Under the pieces are notes generated by a model. The model was not told where the DNA came from and did no database searches. It saw only the letters and a list, made by a program, of their open reading frames with translations. 64,000 nucleotides of DNA from an uncultured Ruminococcus sp. (GTDB lineage Bacteria > Bacillota > Clostridia > Lachnospirales > Lachnospiraceae), in NCBI GenBank assembly GCA_900541505.1, contig UQKK01000001.1, forward strand, positions 62,001 to 126,000, written 5' to 3'. Position numbers and translations under genes: made by a program. Positions 43,365 through 51,803 of the stretch are shown piece after piece. Each line of letters begins with the position of its first letter. Positions within the stretch are counted from its first letter, which is position 1.

Positions 43365-43958
43365 TTATGCTTTATCCTCCTGGGCTCTGAACTCTATCGC
43401 ACCTGTCGCTGCATCCATAGCGTCCACGATTGCCAGTGATTCTAACTGAAATCCCAAATTGCGGATAATCCTTCCGCCTGACTGGAATCCCTTCTCTACG
43501 GCGATGCCGATTCCTTCCACTACAGCGCCCGCTGCCTGTACAATCTGAATCAATCCCTGCAGCGCACAGCCGTTTGCCAGGAAATCGTCGATGATGAGTA
43601 CATGGTCATCCGGTCCTAAAAACTTCTGCGCCACAATGACGTGGTTCTTGCATTTATGAGTAAAGGATTCCACCTCTGCCACATACATCTCTCCATCCAG
43701 GTTGATGCTCTGGGACTTTTTGGCAAATACTACCGGCACATTGAAATGCTGCGCTGTGATACAGGCAATCCCGATGCCGGACGCCTCGATGGTGAGAATC
43801 TTGTTGATGGTCTTCCCCGCAAAACGTCTCTTAAACTCCGCCCCCATCTCGTCGAGCAGATTGATGTCCATCTGATGGTTTAAGAAACTGTCAACCTTTA
43901 ATACATTTCCCTCTTTGACTACTCCGTCTTTCACGATTCGTTCTTCTAAAAAATTCAT
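43365..43958 (-). CDS. xpt: Xanthine phosphoribosyltransferase
   Basis: A 197-residue purine-salvage enzyme that converts xanthine and PRPP to XMP. MNFLEERIVKDGVV at the start, the PRPP motif HVLIIDDFLANGCAL and the base-binding VEKGFQSGGRIIRNLGF are diagnostic for Xpt. It follows the DUF624 gene by 13 nt. No purine riboswitch or PurR box is visible upstream in the DUF624 gene, so it is probably controlled from the promoter upstream of DUF624. Confidence 0.96.
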   Translation of the reverse strand: MNFLEERIVKDGVVKEGNVLKVDSFLNHQMDINLLDEMGAEFKRRFAGKTINKILTIEASGIGIACITAQHFNVPVVFAKKSQSINLDGEMYVAEVESFTHKCKNHVIVAQKFLGPDDHVLIIDDFLANGCALQGLIQIVQAAGAVVEGIGIAVEKGFQSGGRIIRNLGFQLESLAIVDAMDAATGAIEFRAQEDKA

Positions 43959-43971
43959 CTCTCAACCTCTC

Positions 43972-44598
43972 CTACTCTTCTGTATCAAATATTTTAAATA
44001 CTCTCATTAACACGTAAGCATTTAACCAAGTCACCAGCGAAACTCCGATTCCCAGCCAGATTGGGATTGCCAGGAGCATCGTCTGCACCGTCAGCAGCGA
44101 AACTACCACCGGCGCCACCGAAATCACAAGCATCAAAACCGTATACGGCAGTTTGGCGATGGAGAGCAGCAGCGCGTTTTTCAGTGTCGCCTTTATCGTA
44201 TTCTCATAGCGCGCCGTCAACGGAAACACATAGAGAAATACCGAAATCAGCCAGAAGCTGAAAAATCCGAAAATCACCTGAAAAACCAGCTTTATCGTGC
44301 CGTCTAACGACCTCGTCACACTCCAGTCCACAGATAAAATAATACCCAGCACTGCGATAATGAGCCATTCTGCCGTGCTCTGTTTGAAATTTTCTTTAAA
44401 TGCATGGAGAAATCCTCTTGCGATGTAGCCCTCCTCATTTCTTACGATTTTCAGCATAACACTGTACATCGCTGTGGTGGAAGCCCCAATCGTGAAAAGG
44501 GGAATCGAACAGACTACCCATAGAATATTAAGAACAATAAAATCACAAATCCTCGAAAGTGCCCTTGTCACAACATTATCTGTCATATTAAATTTCAT
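43972..44598 (-). CDS. DUF624/YesL-family membrane protein
   Basis: A 208-residue protein with five predicted helices. The beginning ALSRICDFIVLNILWVVCSIPLFTIG fits the YesL/DUF624 family, common in Firmicutes near carbohydrate operons. ATG 44598 follows GAAAGGCGGATACATATT. Here it precedes xpt by 13 nt, with no sugar transporter nearby. Function unknown. Confidence 0.9.
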   Translation of the reverse strand: MKFNMTDNVVTRALSRICDFIVLNILWVVCSIPLFTIGASTTAMYSVMLKIVRNEEGYIARGFLHAFKENFKQSTAEWLIIAVLGIILSVDWSVTRSLDGTIKLVFQVIFGFFSFWLISVFLYVFPLTARYENTIKATLKNALLLSIAKLPYTVLMLVISVAPVVVSLLTVQTMLLAIPIWLGIGVSLVTWLNAYVLMRVFKIFDTEE

Positions 44599-44750
44599 AA
44601 TATGTATCCGCCTTTCCTCTTGTATCCCTGTCTGTGTGTACGGACCTCGGACCTACGCCTTGAATCTGGCTTCCGTATCTGTACATAAAATGAAATAAAC
44701 GTATTTCTTACAGTATAACATAAAATTTCCTGATTTTGGGTATGAAAAAA

Positions 44751-44821
44751 AGCGGGTGATGGGAATCGAACCCACGTATCCAGCTTGGAAGGCTGGTGTT
44801 CTACCATTGAACTACACCCGC
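44751..44821 (-). tRNA. tRNA-Gly (anticodon TCC)
   Basis: On the minus strand GCGGGTG ... CACCCGC forms the acceptor stem with discriminator U at 44751. The anticodon arm is CCAGCCT-TCC-AAGCTGG-like with TCC, which reads GGA/GGG. The T arm is GTGGG-TTCGATT-CCCAT. The CCA end is not encoded, and seven Ts follow directly, which may end transcription. Confidence 0.95.
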
Positions 44822-44980
44822 GTCATCTCTGACACGAGTGATATGATATCACAGTCTGAAAAACTTTGCAAGAGGTTTTTTTATTTTTCTTCTTTTTATT
44901 TTTGAGAAATTTTGGGCTGCATCTCAGCCATGCACTGCGGTTTTGCGAATAGCACAGACTGAATTATAACCGTTTTCATC

Positions 44981-45643
44981 TTATTCCATCTCATGCAGTA
45001 TAAAATGGTTCTTTCTGTAGGACAACAGCCCTTCCTCCCTCATCCTGGACAATTCTTTTGACAGTGCGCTGCGTTCTACCAGCAGATAATCCGCCATCTG
45101 CTGCCGGTTGAAAGGGATATCAAATTCCCGGTCTTGATGTTTCACTGCCTCGTAGGAAAGGTAAGACAGAAGTCTCTCCCGGATTGTCTTAGGCATGATG
45201 TGGCTCATCTTTCGGGAAAATGCCAGATTCTTCTGCGCCATCACCTGGACTAAATTTTGCAGAAGCCTTACATGGCTGGCGCATGACGGGTCAAATCTCT
45301 CCAAAATCCCGGAAGAATCAATAAATATAATCTCTGCGTCCTCAGCGGCAACCACATCCACTGTCAGCGGCTCTCCTCTGGTACAGGCGTAAGTCTCCCC
45401 AAAGACCTGACCGCAGCCCGCATGGTCCAGAATGTTTTCATTTCCCCACGCATCACCCCGGATAATATAGACACTGCCCTTTACAATAATCCCCATTTTT
45501 GTGACACACTCACCCATGTGGAAAATCGTCTCCCCTTTTTGATAGGTTTTCTTTGCTGCTTTTAAGAACTTGAGGAGCCCTTCTATCTCGTTTTCTTTCA
45601 TCCCCTGAAACAATACGCTATTTAACATCTGTCTTACTTCCAT
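44981..45643 (-). CDS. Crp/Fnr-family transcriptional regulator
   Basis: A 220-residue regulator with an N-terminal cyclic-nucleotide-binding-like beta-roll (GETIFHMGECVTKMGIIVKGSVYI, FGETYAC) and a C-terminal Crp-type helix-turn-helix (NRQQMADYLLVERSALSKELSRM). No cysteine cluster of the Fnr type is evident near the N-terminus, so it is not a classical oxygen sensor. ATG 45643 is preferred over the adjacent ATG 45646 for SD spacing (AAGGGTGG). It is divergent from a ferredoxin gene, and the palindrome at 45658 is just upstream of its start. Confidence 0.9.
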   Translation of the reverse strand: MEVRQMLNSVLFQGMKENEIEGLLKFLKAAKKTYQKGETIFHMGECVTKMGIIVKGSVYIIRGDAWGNENILDHAGCGQVFGETYACTRGEPLTVDVVAAEDAEIIFIDSSGILERFDPSCASHVRLLQNLVQVMAQKNLAFSRKMSHIMPKTIRERLLSYLSYEAVKHQDREFDIPFNRQQMADYLLVERSALSKELSRMREEGLLSYRKNHFILHEME

Positions 45644-45657
45644 CATTCCACCCTTTT

Positions 45658-45673
45658 CGTTGTTAAAACAACG
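45658..45673 (-). promoter_or_regulatory. Palindromic operator in the leader of the Crp/Fnr gene
   Basis: CGTTGTT-AA-AACAACG, a perfect 7+7 inverted repeat. A minus-strand promoter TTGATT-17-TATACT lies just upstream (about 45690-45720), which puts the palindrome shortly after the transcription start and 12 nt before the SD region, a good place for autorepression. It also lies in the shared region facing the ferredoxin gene. Confidence 0.55.
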
Positions 45674-45800
45674 GATTTTTAAATGTAAGTATAGTACAAT
45701 GCCTGTGTAAAATCAATGGCCACTATTTTAAATCGCTGAAACCGGAGATAAAAAGAGGACTTTTATACGCCGGACGGCAAAAACAGAAAGGATGATAGAT

Positions 45801-46556
45801 ATGATAAGAAAAATCATACAGATTGACGAAGAAAAATGTAACGGATGCGGACTCTGCGCCTCTGCGTGTCACGAGGGCGCCATCGGCATGGTAAACGGAA
45901 AGGCAAAACTTCTGCGTGACGACTACTGCGATGGTCTGGGCGACTGTCTGCCCGCCTGCCCCACAAACGCCATCACCTTCACAGAGAGGGAAGCTGCACC
46001 TTACGACAAGGCTGCGGTGGAGGCACATATGAAAGCCCGAAAAGAAGCGCAAAACGCAGCTCTCTCCGGCGGCTGCCCCGGTAGCAAAGCCAGAAGCCTG
46101 CGCCCTGCCGCCGATACCACGGCAAAAAGCAACCCGGCTTCCTGCGCAGGCGCAGCTCCTTCTCTCGCGTCAGCCGCCAAAAATGCGCAGACGGCTTCCG
46201 AACTTATGCAGTGGCCGGTACAGATAAAGCTGGCGCCTCTGATCGCGCCCTATTTTGAGAATGCGTCCCTTCTGATTGCCGCAGACTGCACCGCCTACGC
46301 TTACGCCTCCTTCCATCGGGATTTCATAAAAGGAAGGATAACCCTCATCGGCTGTCCGAAGCTGGATTCTGTAGATTACGCGGAAAAGCTCACCGAGATT
46401 TTGCGGCAGAACGACATCCGCGACGTCACCATCGTCCGCATGGAAGTCCCCTGCTGCGGCGGAATTGAGATGGCGGCAAAGACTGCCATTAAGAACAGCG
46501 GGAAGTTCCTGCCTTCACAGACGATTACGATAAGTACAGACGGAAAAATTTTGTAG
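45801..46556 (+). CDS. 4Fe-4S dicluster ferredoxin-like protein
   Basis: The first motif is complete (CNGCGLCASACHEGAI) and the second is the variant YCDGLGDCLPACPTNAI, with C-x5-C-x3-CP, as is usual in this small family. After an alanine-rich linker (about residues 75-135) comes a C-terminal alpha/beta domain (LIAPYFENASLLIAADCTAYA, IGCPKLDS, VPCCGGIE) with further cysteines. Start at ATG 45801 with AAAGGATGATAGAT; ATG 45792 is too close to the SD. It is divergent from the Crp/Fnr regulator, which probably controls it. The redox partner is unknown. Confidence 0.9.
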   Translation: MIRKIIQIDEEKCNGCGLCASACHEGAIGMVNGKAKLLRDDYCDGLGDCLPACPTNAITFTEREAAPYDKAAVEAHMKARKEAQNAALSGGCPGSKARSLRPAADTTAKSNPASCAGAAPSLASAAKNAQTASELMQWPVQIKLAPLIAPYFENASLLIAADCTAYAYASFHRDFIKGRITLIGCPKLDSVDYAEKLTEILRQNDIRDVTIVRMEVPCCGGIEMAAKTAIKNSGKFLPSQTITISTDGKIL

Positions 46557-46599
46557 AAGAATCGAGCAGCCTATACCGAACAAACCCCCGTTGCCTCCC

Positions 46600-46628
46600 T
46601 TGACATCACGTTTTGCGTAATTTACAAT
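46600..46628 (+). promoter_or_regulatory. Promoter of the MATE efflux gene
   Basis: Consensus TTGACA (46600-46605), 17-nt spacer and TACAAT (46623-46628), 66 nt before the start codon. Confidence 0.7.
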
Positions 46629-46694
46629 AAGCTGGCGAAGCGGCTGTCTTTACAGGCATGTCCCGCATATACTGATAGTAGTGAGGTGCGGTTT

Positions 46695-48062
46695 ATGATG
46701 GATAAAGAATATCTGATACAGGAGCGTCCCCTTAGGGCGCTTCTGATTTTCTCCATTCCCATGATGATTGGTAATCTGTTCCAGCAGTTTTACACCATGG
46801 CGGATTCTGTCATCGTGGGGCGTTTTGTAGGGGAGGAGGCACTGGCGGCGGTGGGCGCGTCCTATTCTCTGACTACTGTATTTATCTCCATCGCCATCGG
46901 CGGCGGAATCGGCGCTTCTGTGCTCGTATCCCAGGCATTTGGCGCCAGAGATTATACGAAGATGCACCGTATGATACGTACGGCTCTCATCACTTTTTTA
47001 GCCCTGAGTCTCCTGCTGGGTGCCTTTGGCTTTGCGGCAGGGAAATCCATCATGGTCCTATTGAACACACCCGCAGATATTTTGGACCAGTCCGTCGTCT
47101 ATCTGCGCATCTATTTCCTGGGACTTCCGTTTCTCTTCATGTATAACGTCCTTTCAGCGATGTTCAATGCTTTGGGACGTTCACGGATTCCTCTGTTTTT
47201 GCTGATATTTTCCTCCGTCTTTAATATCCTGCTGGATATTTATTTCGTATGCGTTTTTTCCATGGGAGTGGCAGGCGTTGCCTGGGCGACCTTCCTGGCG
47301 CAGGGATTGTCCGCAGTACTGGCATTTCTCATTTTTCTAAGGACATTACGGGAATATAAGGGAGAACAGACAGACTGGTTTTCTGCGTCAGAACTTGTCT
47401 CCATGACACGCATCGCGCTTCCTTCCATCTTGCAGCAATCCACTGTCTCCATCGGCATGATGCTCGTACAGTCTGTGGTCAACACTTTCGGCGCGCAGAT
47501 GCTCGCCGGGTATTCCGCTGCCATGCGCATCGAAAGTCTGTGCATCGTTCCCATGTCCGCCATCGGAAACGCGCTCTCCTCCTACACCGCGCAGAACATT
47601 GGAGCCGGTAAATATGAACGTGTCCGCAAGGGATACCGCACCAGTTATCTCATTGTCGGGGTGATTGCGGCTGTCATCTGCTTCATCCTGGAACTTGCCA
47701 ACCGACCTCTGATTACACTCTTCCTCGGTGAGGAGGGAACCCGGCTCGCTCTCTTTACCGGAATGAACTGCACCCGTTTCATGGGCTGGTTCTACGCCCT
47801 CATCGGACTGAAAATGATTACCGACGGGGTACTCAGAGGCGCCGGGGATATGACCGTATTCACCATATCCAACCTGGTAAACCTAAGTCTCCGCGTCCTC
47901 TTTGCCGTTACCTTCGCGCCCCGCTTTGGAATTGCCATGGTGTGGACCGCCGTTCCTCTCGGATGGCTCGCCAACTATCTCATTTCTTATCTGCGCTACC
48001 GGACCGGGAAGTGGCAGAAAGCCCTGACAGCCGATTCATCTTCTCCAGGAACAGCCAGTTAA
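46695..48062 (+). CDS. MATE-family efflux transporter
   Basis: A 455-residue protein with two homologous six-helix halves. The opening PLRALLIFSIPMMIGNLFQQ and FYTMADSVIVGRFVGEEALAAVGAS is the typical MATE (DinF/NorM-like, clostridial branch) N-terminus; the second half starts MTRIALPSILQQSTVSIGMM. It exports cationic compounds using a Na+ or H+ gradient. ATG 46695 is selected for its SD (GAGGTGCGGTTT). The 3' end overlaps the converging YczE-like gene by 83 nt. Confidence 0.94.
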   Translation: MMDKEYLIQERPLRALLIFSIPMMIGNLFQQFYTMADSVIVGRFVGEEALAAVGASYSLTTVFISIAIGGGIGASVLVSQAFGARDYTKMHRMIRTALITFLALSLLLGAFGFAAGKSIMVLLNTPADILDQSVVYLRIYFLGLPFLFMYNVLSAMFNALGRSRIPLFLLIFSSVFNILLDIYFVCVFSMGVAGVAWATFLAQGLSAVLAFLIFLRTLREYKGEQTDWFSASELVSMTRIALPSILQQSTVSIGMMLVQSVVNTFGAQMLAGYSAAMRIESLCIVPMSAIGNALSSYTAQNIGAGKYERVRKGYRTSYLIVGVIAAVICFILELANRPLITLFLGEEGTRLALFTGMNCTRFMGWFYALIGLKMITDGVLRGAGDMTVFTISNLVNLSLRVLFAVTFAPRFGIAMVWTAVPLGWLANYLISYLRYRTGKWQKALTADSSSPGTAS

Positions 48063-48705
48063 AGCCGGCGATAACACGCCCAACGCCGATGACAGCCACC
48101 GCTGTCCCTACGCCAATCCCCACCAGAAGATGTCCGCTCAGCAGTCCGATACTGAATGTGATACAGAGATTGACGCAGTCAAACAGATTCTTGGCAAGCC
48201 CCACGTCTCTGTGAATGGTCTCGGAAAGGCATTGTACAATTCCGTCTCCCGGATTGGGAACCAGGCGCATGTCCAGTGACATTGCCGCTCCAATCCCTGT
48301 ACAGATAATAGCAGCCACCAGCACAGCAGCCCGCACTGGCATCACATCCGCGTACACCGTCTTAAAATCCGGGATACAAACGGAAAAGATGTTCAAAAAA
48401 CGAGTGAACACATAGCACAACGGAAACTGGAGCACGTCACTTATGAGCAGCTTCCTTCTCTCTTTCGCGAACTGTTTCTGAGAGAAATGCAGGAGTATCT
48501 GTATCAGCACAAAAATCCCATAAACCAGAAATGTCATATTGCCGAAATTAATCTGCCAAATCTCCGATATGCTGTAGGGCACTGATAAAATCGGAGATAC
48601 GCCCAGCCCCGCTTTTGTGTTCAGCGTCAGTCCCACCGCCAGGATAAACAATCCCACAATATAAAATATCCCTCTGAATATGTATGCTTTTTTCAAAACT
48701 CTCAT
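47980..48705 (-). CDS. YczE/YitT-like integral membrane protein (DUF6198 type)
   Basis: A 241-residue protein with five helices (IVGLFILAVGLTLNTKAGLGVSP, CTGIGAAMSLDMRLVPNPGDG, LVGIGVGTAVAVIGVGRVI). The segments TKAGLGVSP and PNPGDGIV are marks of the YczE/YyaS/YitT superfamily; function unknown. ATG 48705 directly touches its GAGAGG, so TTG 48696 (9 nt after) may be the true start. The serine-rich tail SGLSATSRSGSADKK lies wholly in the overlap with the MATE gene and may be a read-through extension. Confidence 0.82.
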   Translation of the reverse strand: MRVLKKAYIFRGIFYIVGLFILAVGLTLNTKAGLGVSPILSVPYSISEIWQINFGNMTFLVYGIFVLIQILLHFSQKQFAKERRKLLISDVLQFPLCYVFTRFLNIFSVCIPDFKTVYADVMPVRAAVLVAAIICTGIGAAMSLDMRLVPNPGDGIVQCLSETIHRDVGLAKNLFDCVNLCITFSIGLLSGHLLVGIGVGTAVAVIGVGRVIAGFNWLFLEKMNRLSGLSATSRSGSADKK

Positions 48706-48788
48706 CCTCTCTGCTATTTCTTCTGTAAATAAACTGAAAATTTTTCCGCCCTTCCCTCGGAAAACTCTTTTATCATTTTATCAATTGC

Positions 48789-50189
48789 CTAAGGATTTTT
48801 CAAAAGCTTTTTTCCGACTGTCTCCAAAGCGACCCGGAATTTTTCTTCCGAAGGCTCTGTGGAAAGAGCGATTCTCAGATAAGCATGTTTTTCTCTCTGC
48901 CCAATCAGAAAACGGTCCGAATGATAGACCCTTATACCCGCCTCCTGCAACTTTTGTTCCACCCGGCTGCCGCTCCTCTCATCATCAATCGGCAGCCATC
49001 TGTAAAAACTGAGCGGATGTCCGATTCCTTTCATAGACGGAAATGAATCAAAAAACAACCGATTTCTCTCCTCAGCTAATATACGTTTTTGTTTCACAAT
49101 CTCATTTGCTCTTCCGGATATGATGAGCTCCGTAATAATCTCCGCATCCAGGGACGAGGTCTTTACATTCACATTAAAAATCGCTTGATGTATCTGCTCC
49201 CTGAGCCTGTCCGGGTAGACCAGATATGCCACCCGCAGACCGGAGCAGATTGGCTTGGAGGTGCCGGAGAGATAAATCGTCTGTTCCGGCACAAATCTCG
49301 CCATAGCCCCTTGATAATCTGCCGTGATTCCCGCTGTAAAAAATGCGTGGATATCATCTTCTATCAGAATCAACCGGTATTTCTCAATGACAGCCGCCAG
49401 CTCTTTTTTCCGCCGTTCTGATATCATGACCGTAGTGGGATTGCAGCAGGACGGCATGAGAAACACTCCGTTAAGAGGATTCAGTCTGTGCTGCGCCTCC
49501 AGTGCTTCCGCACACATGCCTTCCTTGTCCCCCGAAACGGGCACCAACTGCAGATGGAACATTTTCGCCAGTTCAATAAAATTAGCATACGTATACGTAT
49601 CAACGGCAATACGGTTTCCCGGCTCAAACAGCGCCAACAGGGTTAACGCGAGTCCGTTCTGCGTTCCTGATACAACTGCCAGATGCTCGGTATCTGCCTG
49701 TACCCCGACATTTTTCAGCCAGTTGACACCCGCGGCTTTGTGATGAGGCATTCCCGTGGGATATTCGTAATTCAGCAATTCTGCAACCTGCTTTTTTTTC
49801 GCGACAGAGACAATGGTGTCTGAAATCATGTCATTGCAGTTTTCAAAAGAACCCACGAAGCCTAAATCAACACTTTCTCTCACTAAATTTTCCGTAGATA
49901 TCGTGACCGACTGCGCCGCGCTGGGTGCCACATAAGTCCCGCTTCCGGTCACTGCGTAGATAAGTCCCTTCAGCTCGCATAAACGGTAGGCTCTCGTAAC
50001 GGTTGTAAAATTGATATCCAGGAAGTCCGCCAGTTCCCTCTGCGGAGGCAATTTCGTGCCGGGAGTCAGAAATCCTCCGGCAATATCTCTCTCCAACTGT
50101 TCCGCAAGCGACAGATACAAGGGACGCTTGAGTTTGTCCTTCTCCGGCTTCCATGACATAGGATAATCTAAAAATGAATTAAACGGCAT
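48789..50189 (-). CDS. MocR-type GntR/aminotransferase transcriptional regulator
   Basis: A 466-residue fusion: a GntR winged helix (LAEQLERDIAGGFLTPGTKLPPQRELADFLDIN) and a PLP-dependent class I aminotransferase domain (GTQNGLALTLLALFEPG, MPSCCNPTTVMIS, ILIEDDIHAFF, Schiff-base Lys in LSGTSKPICSGLR). It is likely a PLP-sensing regulator. ATG 50189 follows GGAGGAGAGAAA. It is divergent from azlCD across a region with a palindrome overlapping its own promoter, which suggests that it controls the amino-acid exporter. Confidence 0.93.
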   Translation of the reverse strand: MPFNSFLDYPMSWKPEKDKLKRPLYLSLAEQLERDIAGGFLTPGTKLPPQRELADFLDINFTTVTRAYRLCELKGLIYAVTGSGTYVAPSAAQSVTISTENLVRESVDLGFVGSFENCNDMISDTIVSVAKKKQVAELLNYEYPTGMPHHKAAGVNWLKNVGVQADTEHLAVVSGTQNGLALTLLALFEPGNRIAVDTYTYANFIELAKMFHLQLVPVSGDKEGMCAEALEAQHRLNPLNGVFLMPSCCNPTTVMISERRKKELAAVIEKYRLILIEDDIHAFFTAGITADYQGAMARFVPEQTIYLSGTSKPICSGLRVAYLVYPDRLREQIHQAIFNVNVKTSSLDAEIITELIISGRANEIVKQKRILAEERNRLFFDSFPSMKGIGHPLSFYRWLPIDDERSGSRVEQKLQEAGIRVYHSDRFLIGQREKHAYLRIALSTEPSEEKFRVALETVGKKLLKNP

Positions 50190-50257
50190 TTTCTCTCCTC
50201 CAAAACCAGTGTACTAGCATCGCGTAGTCAAGCCATGTGCGCACAAAAATTGTAATA

Positions 50258-50292
50258 CATACAATTATAGAATTGAATGTATGCAAAGTCAA
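50258..50292 (-). promoter_or_regulatory. Promoter of the MocR gene with overlapping inverted repeat
   Basis: On the minus strand TTGACT (50287-50292) and TATAAT (50264-50269) are separated by 17 nt. The inverted repeat CATACA ... TGTATG (50258-50263 and 50278-50283) spans the spacer and -10. This places a repressor site on the promoter and inside the divergent azlCD regulatory region. Confidence 0.6.
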
Positions 50293-50452
50293 TGCTACAC
50301 TTGTCTAGTAGGATTTTACAAGTTGCAGTTCAGCCATACAGTGTACGGGAAGCAGAAAACATGCTTGCATGTTTTACATCATTCTATGGTTGGCGCAGAA
50401 CGGATACTGCGATTCAAAAGCATTTTACCAGATTACGATATGGGAGGCTGTC

Positions 50453-51205
50453 ATGAGAAAAAACAAAACAATTTCAAAAGCTCTGAAATGTGCATTTCCA
50501 CACACCATACCTATTTTTGCAGGTTTCTGGTTCCTGGGTCTGACCTACGGGATTTATATGAATGTGTCAGGGTTCAGTTTTTTGTATCCCATGTTCATGA
50601 GCCTGTTGATTTTTGCAGGTTCTGCGGAGTTTGTGGCTGTCAATATGCTGCTTAGCTCCTTCAAACCTCTGCAGGCACTTGCCATGACAATCATGATAAA
50701 TGCACGGCACTTATTCTATGGAATCTCCATGCTGGACAAATATAGAGGAACAGGGTGGAAAAAATTCTATCTCATCTTTGGCATGTGCGATGAAAGTTTT
50801 TCTTTCAATTACACCGCTGACATACCGGAAGATGTAGATAAAGGCTGGTTTATGTTCTTTGTCACCTTCTTAAACCACATGTATTGGTTCACAGGCGCTG
50901 CGCTGGGAGGGATTTTCGGCTCTCTCATCCACTTCAATACGGAAGGTTTGGATTTCGTCATGACTGCCATGTTCGTCGTCATATTTATGGAACAATGGAG
51001 GAAAGACCGAAAACATGTCAACGCCTTGCTGGGAATCGCGCTTTCCTTTGTCTGCCTCGTCCTCTTCGGAGCAGACAACTTCATCATCCCGGCAATGCTC
51101 TCCATCGTCGCCGTATTGACGATTTTCAGAAAAACACTGGAACCCCCTGCAGGATGCCCGGCAGCTATTAGGCGGGAACAAGGAAAGGAGGAACAACAGA
51201 TATGA
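50453..51205 (+). CDS. azlC: AzlC-family branched-chain amino acid exporter subunit
   Basis: A 250-residue protein with about five helices (PIFAGFWFLGLTYGIYMN, MFMSLLIFAGSAEFVAVNML). The motifs FAGSAEF and MINARHLFYGIS are diagnostic for AzlC, which with AzlD exports branched-chain amino acids or analogues such as azaleucine. ATG 50453 follows TGGGAGGCTGTC; a longer frame opening at 50369 lacks an SD. It overlaps azlD as ATGA. Confidence 0.95.
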   Translation: MRKNKTISKALKCAFPHTIPIFAGFWFLGLTYGIYMNVSGFSFLYPMFMSLLIFAGSAEFVAVNMLLSSFKPLQALAMTIMINARHLFYGISMLDKYRGTGWKKFYLIFGMCDESFSFNYTADIPEDVDKGWFMFFVTFLNHMYWFTGAALGGIFGSLIHFNTEGLDFVMTAMFVVIFMEQWRKDRKHVNALLGIALSFVCLVLFGADNFIIPAMLSIVAVLTIFRKTLEPPAGCPAAIRREQGKEEQQI

Positions 51206-51528
51206 CACTTACTCAACAGATGATTACAATCGGCATGGTAGTCCTCGGAACCGCATTGACTCGTTTTCTGCCTTTTCTCGTCTTCCCGGCAGACAGACCA
51301 ACACCCAAATATATCCAGTATCTCGGAAAAGTACTCCCGGCTGCCGTCTTTGGTCTTCTCGTGGTCTATTGCCTGAAAAATGTAAGCCTCTTCACCGGAA
51401 ATCACGCCCTGCCGGAACTGATTTCCATAGCCGCAGTCGTGGGACTGCATGCCTGGAAAAAGCAAATGCTCCTGTCCATCGCAGGGGGAACCGTATGCTA
51501 TATGCTGCTTGTGCAGATGGTATTTTAA
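51202..51528 (+). CDS. azlD: AzlD-family branched-chain amino acid exporter subunit
   Basis: A 108-residue small subunit with three to four helices (ITIGMVVLGTALTRFLPFLVF, LPAAVFGLLVVYCL). ATG 51202 overlaps the azlC stop in ATGA with GGAAAGGAGGAACAACAGAT upstream. It is followed by a gene fragment and a hairpin. Confidence 0.94.
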   Translation: MTLTQQMITIGMVVLGTALTRFLPFLVFPADRPTPKYIQYLGKVLPAAVFGLLVVYCLKNVSLFTGNHALPELISIAAVVGLHAWKKQMLLSIAGGTVCYMLLVQMVF

Positions 51529-51651
51529 CATCCGCAGGCTTCCGGATTATCCGACGGTATCCTGATGCTGCTGGAAAAACGTGGGGACATCCCGGAAAAT
51601 TTGCGCAGCCAGATAAAAAAAGAACAGAATCTCGACACTGTTCTTAAATAA
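51529..51651 (+). pseudogene. C-terminal coding remnant after azlD
   Basis: Directly after the azlD stop an open frame reads HPQASGLSDGILMLLEKRGD and IPENLRSQIKKEQNLDTVLK to TAA 51651. It has no start codon or SD. The shape resembles C-terminal tails of Rpn/PD-(D/E)XK-type transposase-like proteins or similar, but the piece is too short to name. I take it as a decayed gene end. Confidence 0.35.
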
Positions 51652-51659
51652 ATCTAAAA

Positions 51660-51688
51660 GAGTGCCTCAATCTCTTATTGAGGCACTC
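51660..51688 (-). terminator. Terminator at the end of the Hsp20 gene
   Basis: An 11-bp perfect stem GAGTGCCTCAA / TTGAGGCACTC with a 7-nt loop. Read on the minus strand it is followed by TTTTAG, so it ends the Hsp20 transcript, which stops at 51804. Confidence 0.6.
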
Positions 51689-51803
51689 AATGTCACTTAT
51701 TATGCAATTCATTGCTCTTTCGGGCAATTATCACTTACCACACAGAGGAATCCGAATTTTCTTTCTGCCTGCTGTACAGCAGGGTTTCATAAAAGGTTTT
51801 TTA

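Noticed and set aside
43959..44598. Purine riboswitch in front of xpt
   Set aside because: The xpt gene follows a coding gene by 13 nt, and neither that gap nor the region upstream of DUF624 shows the purine aptamer core.
44595..44807. Minus-strand 70-codon frame overlapping tRNA-Gly(TCC)
   Set aside because: Again a translated tRNA; no SD.
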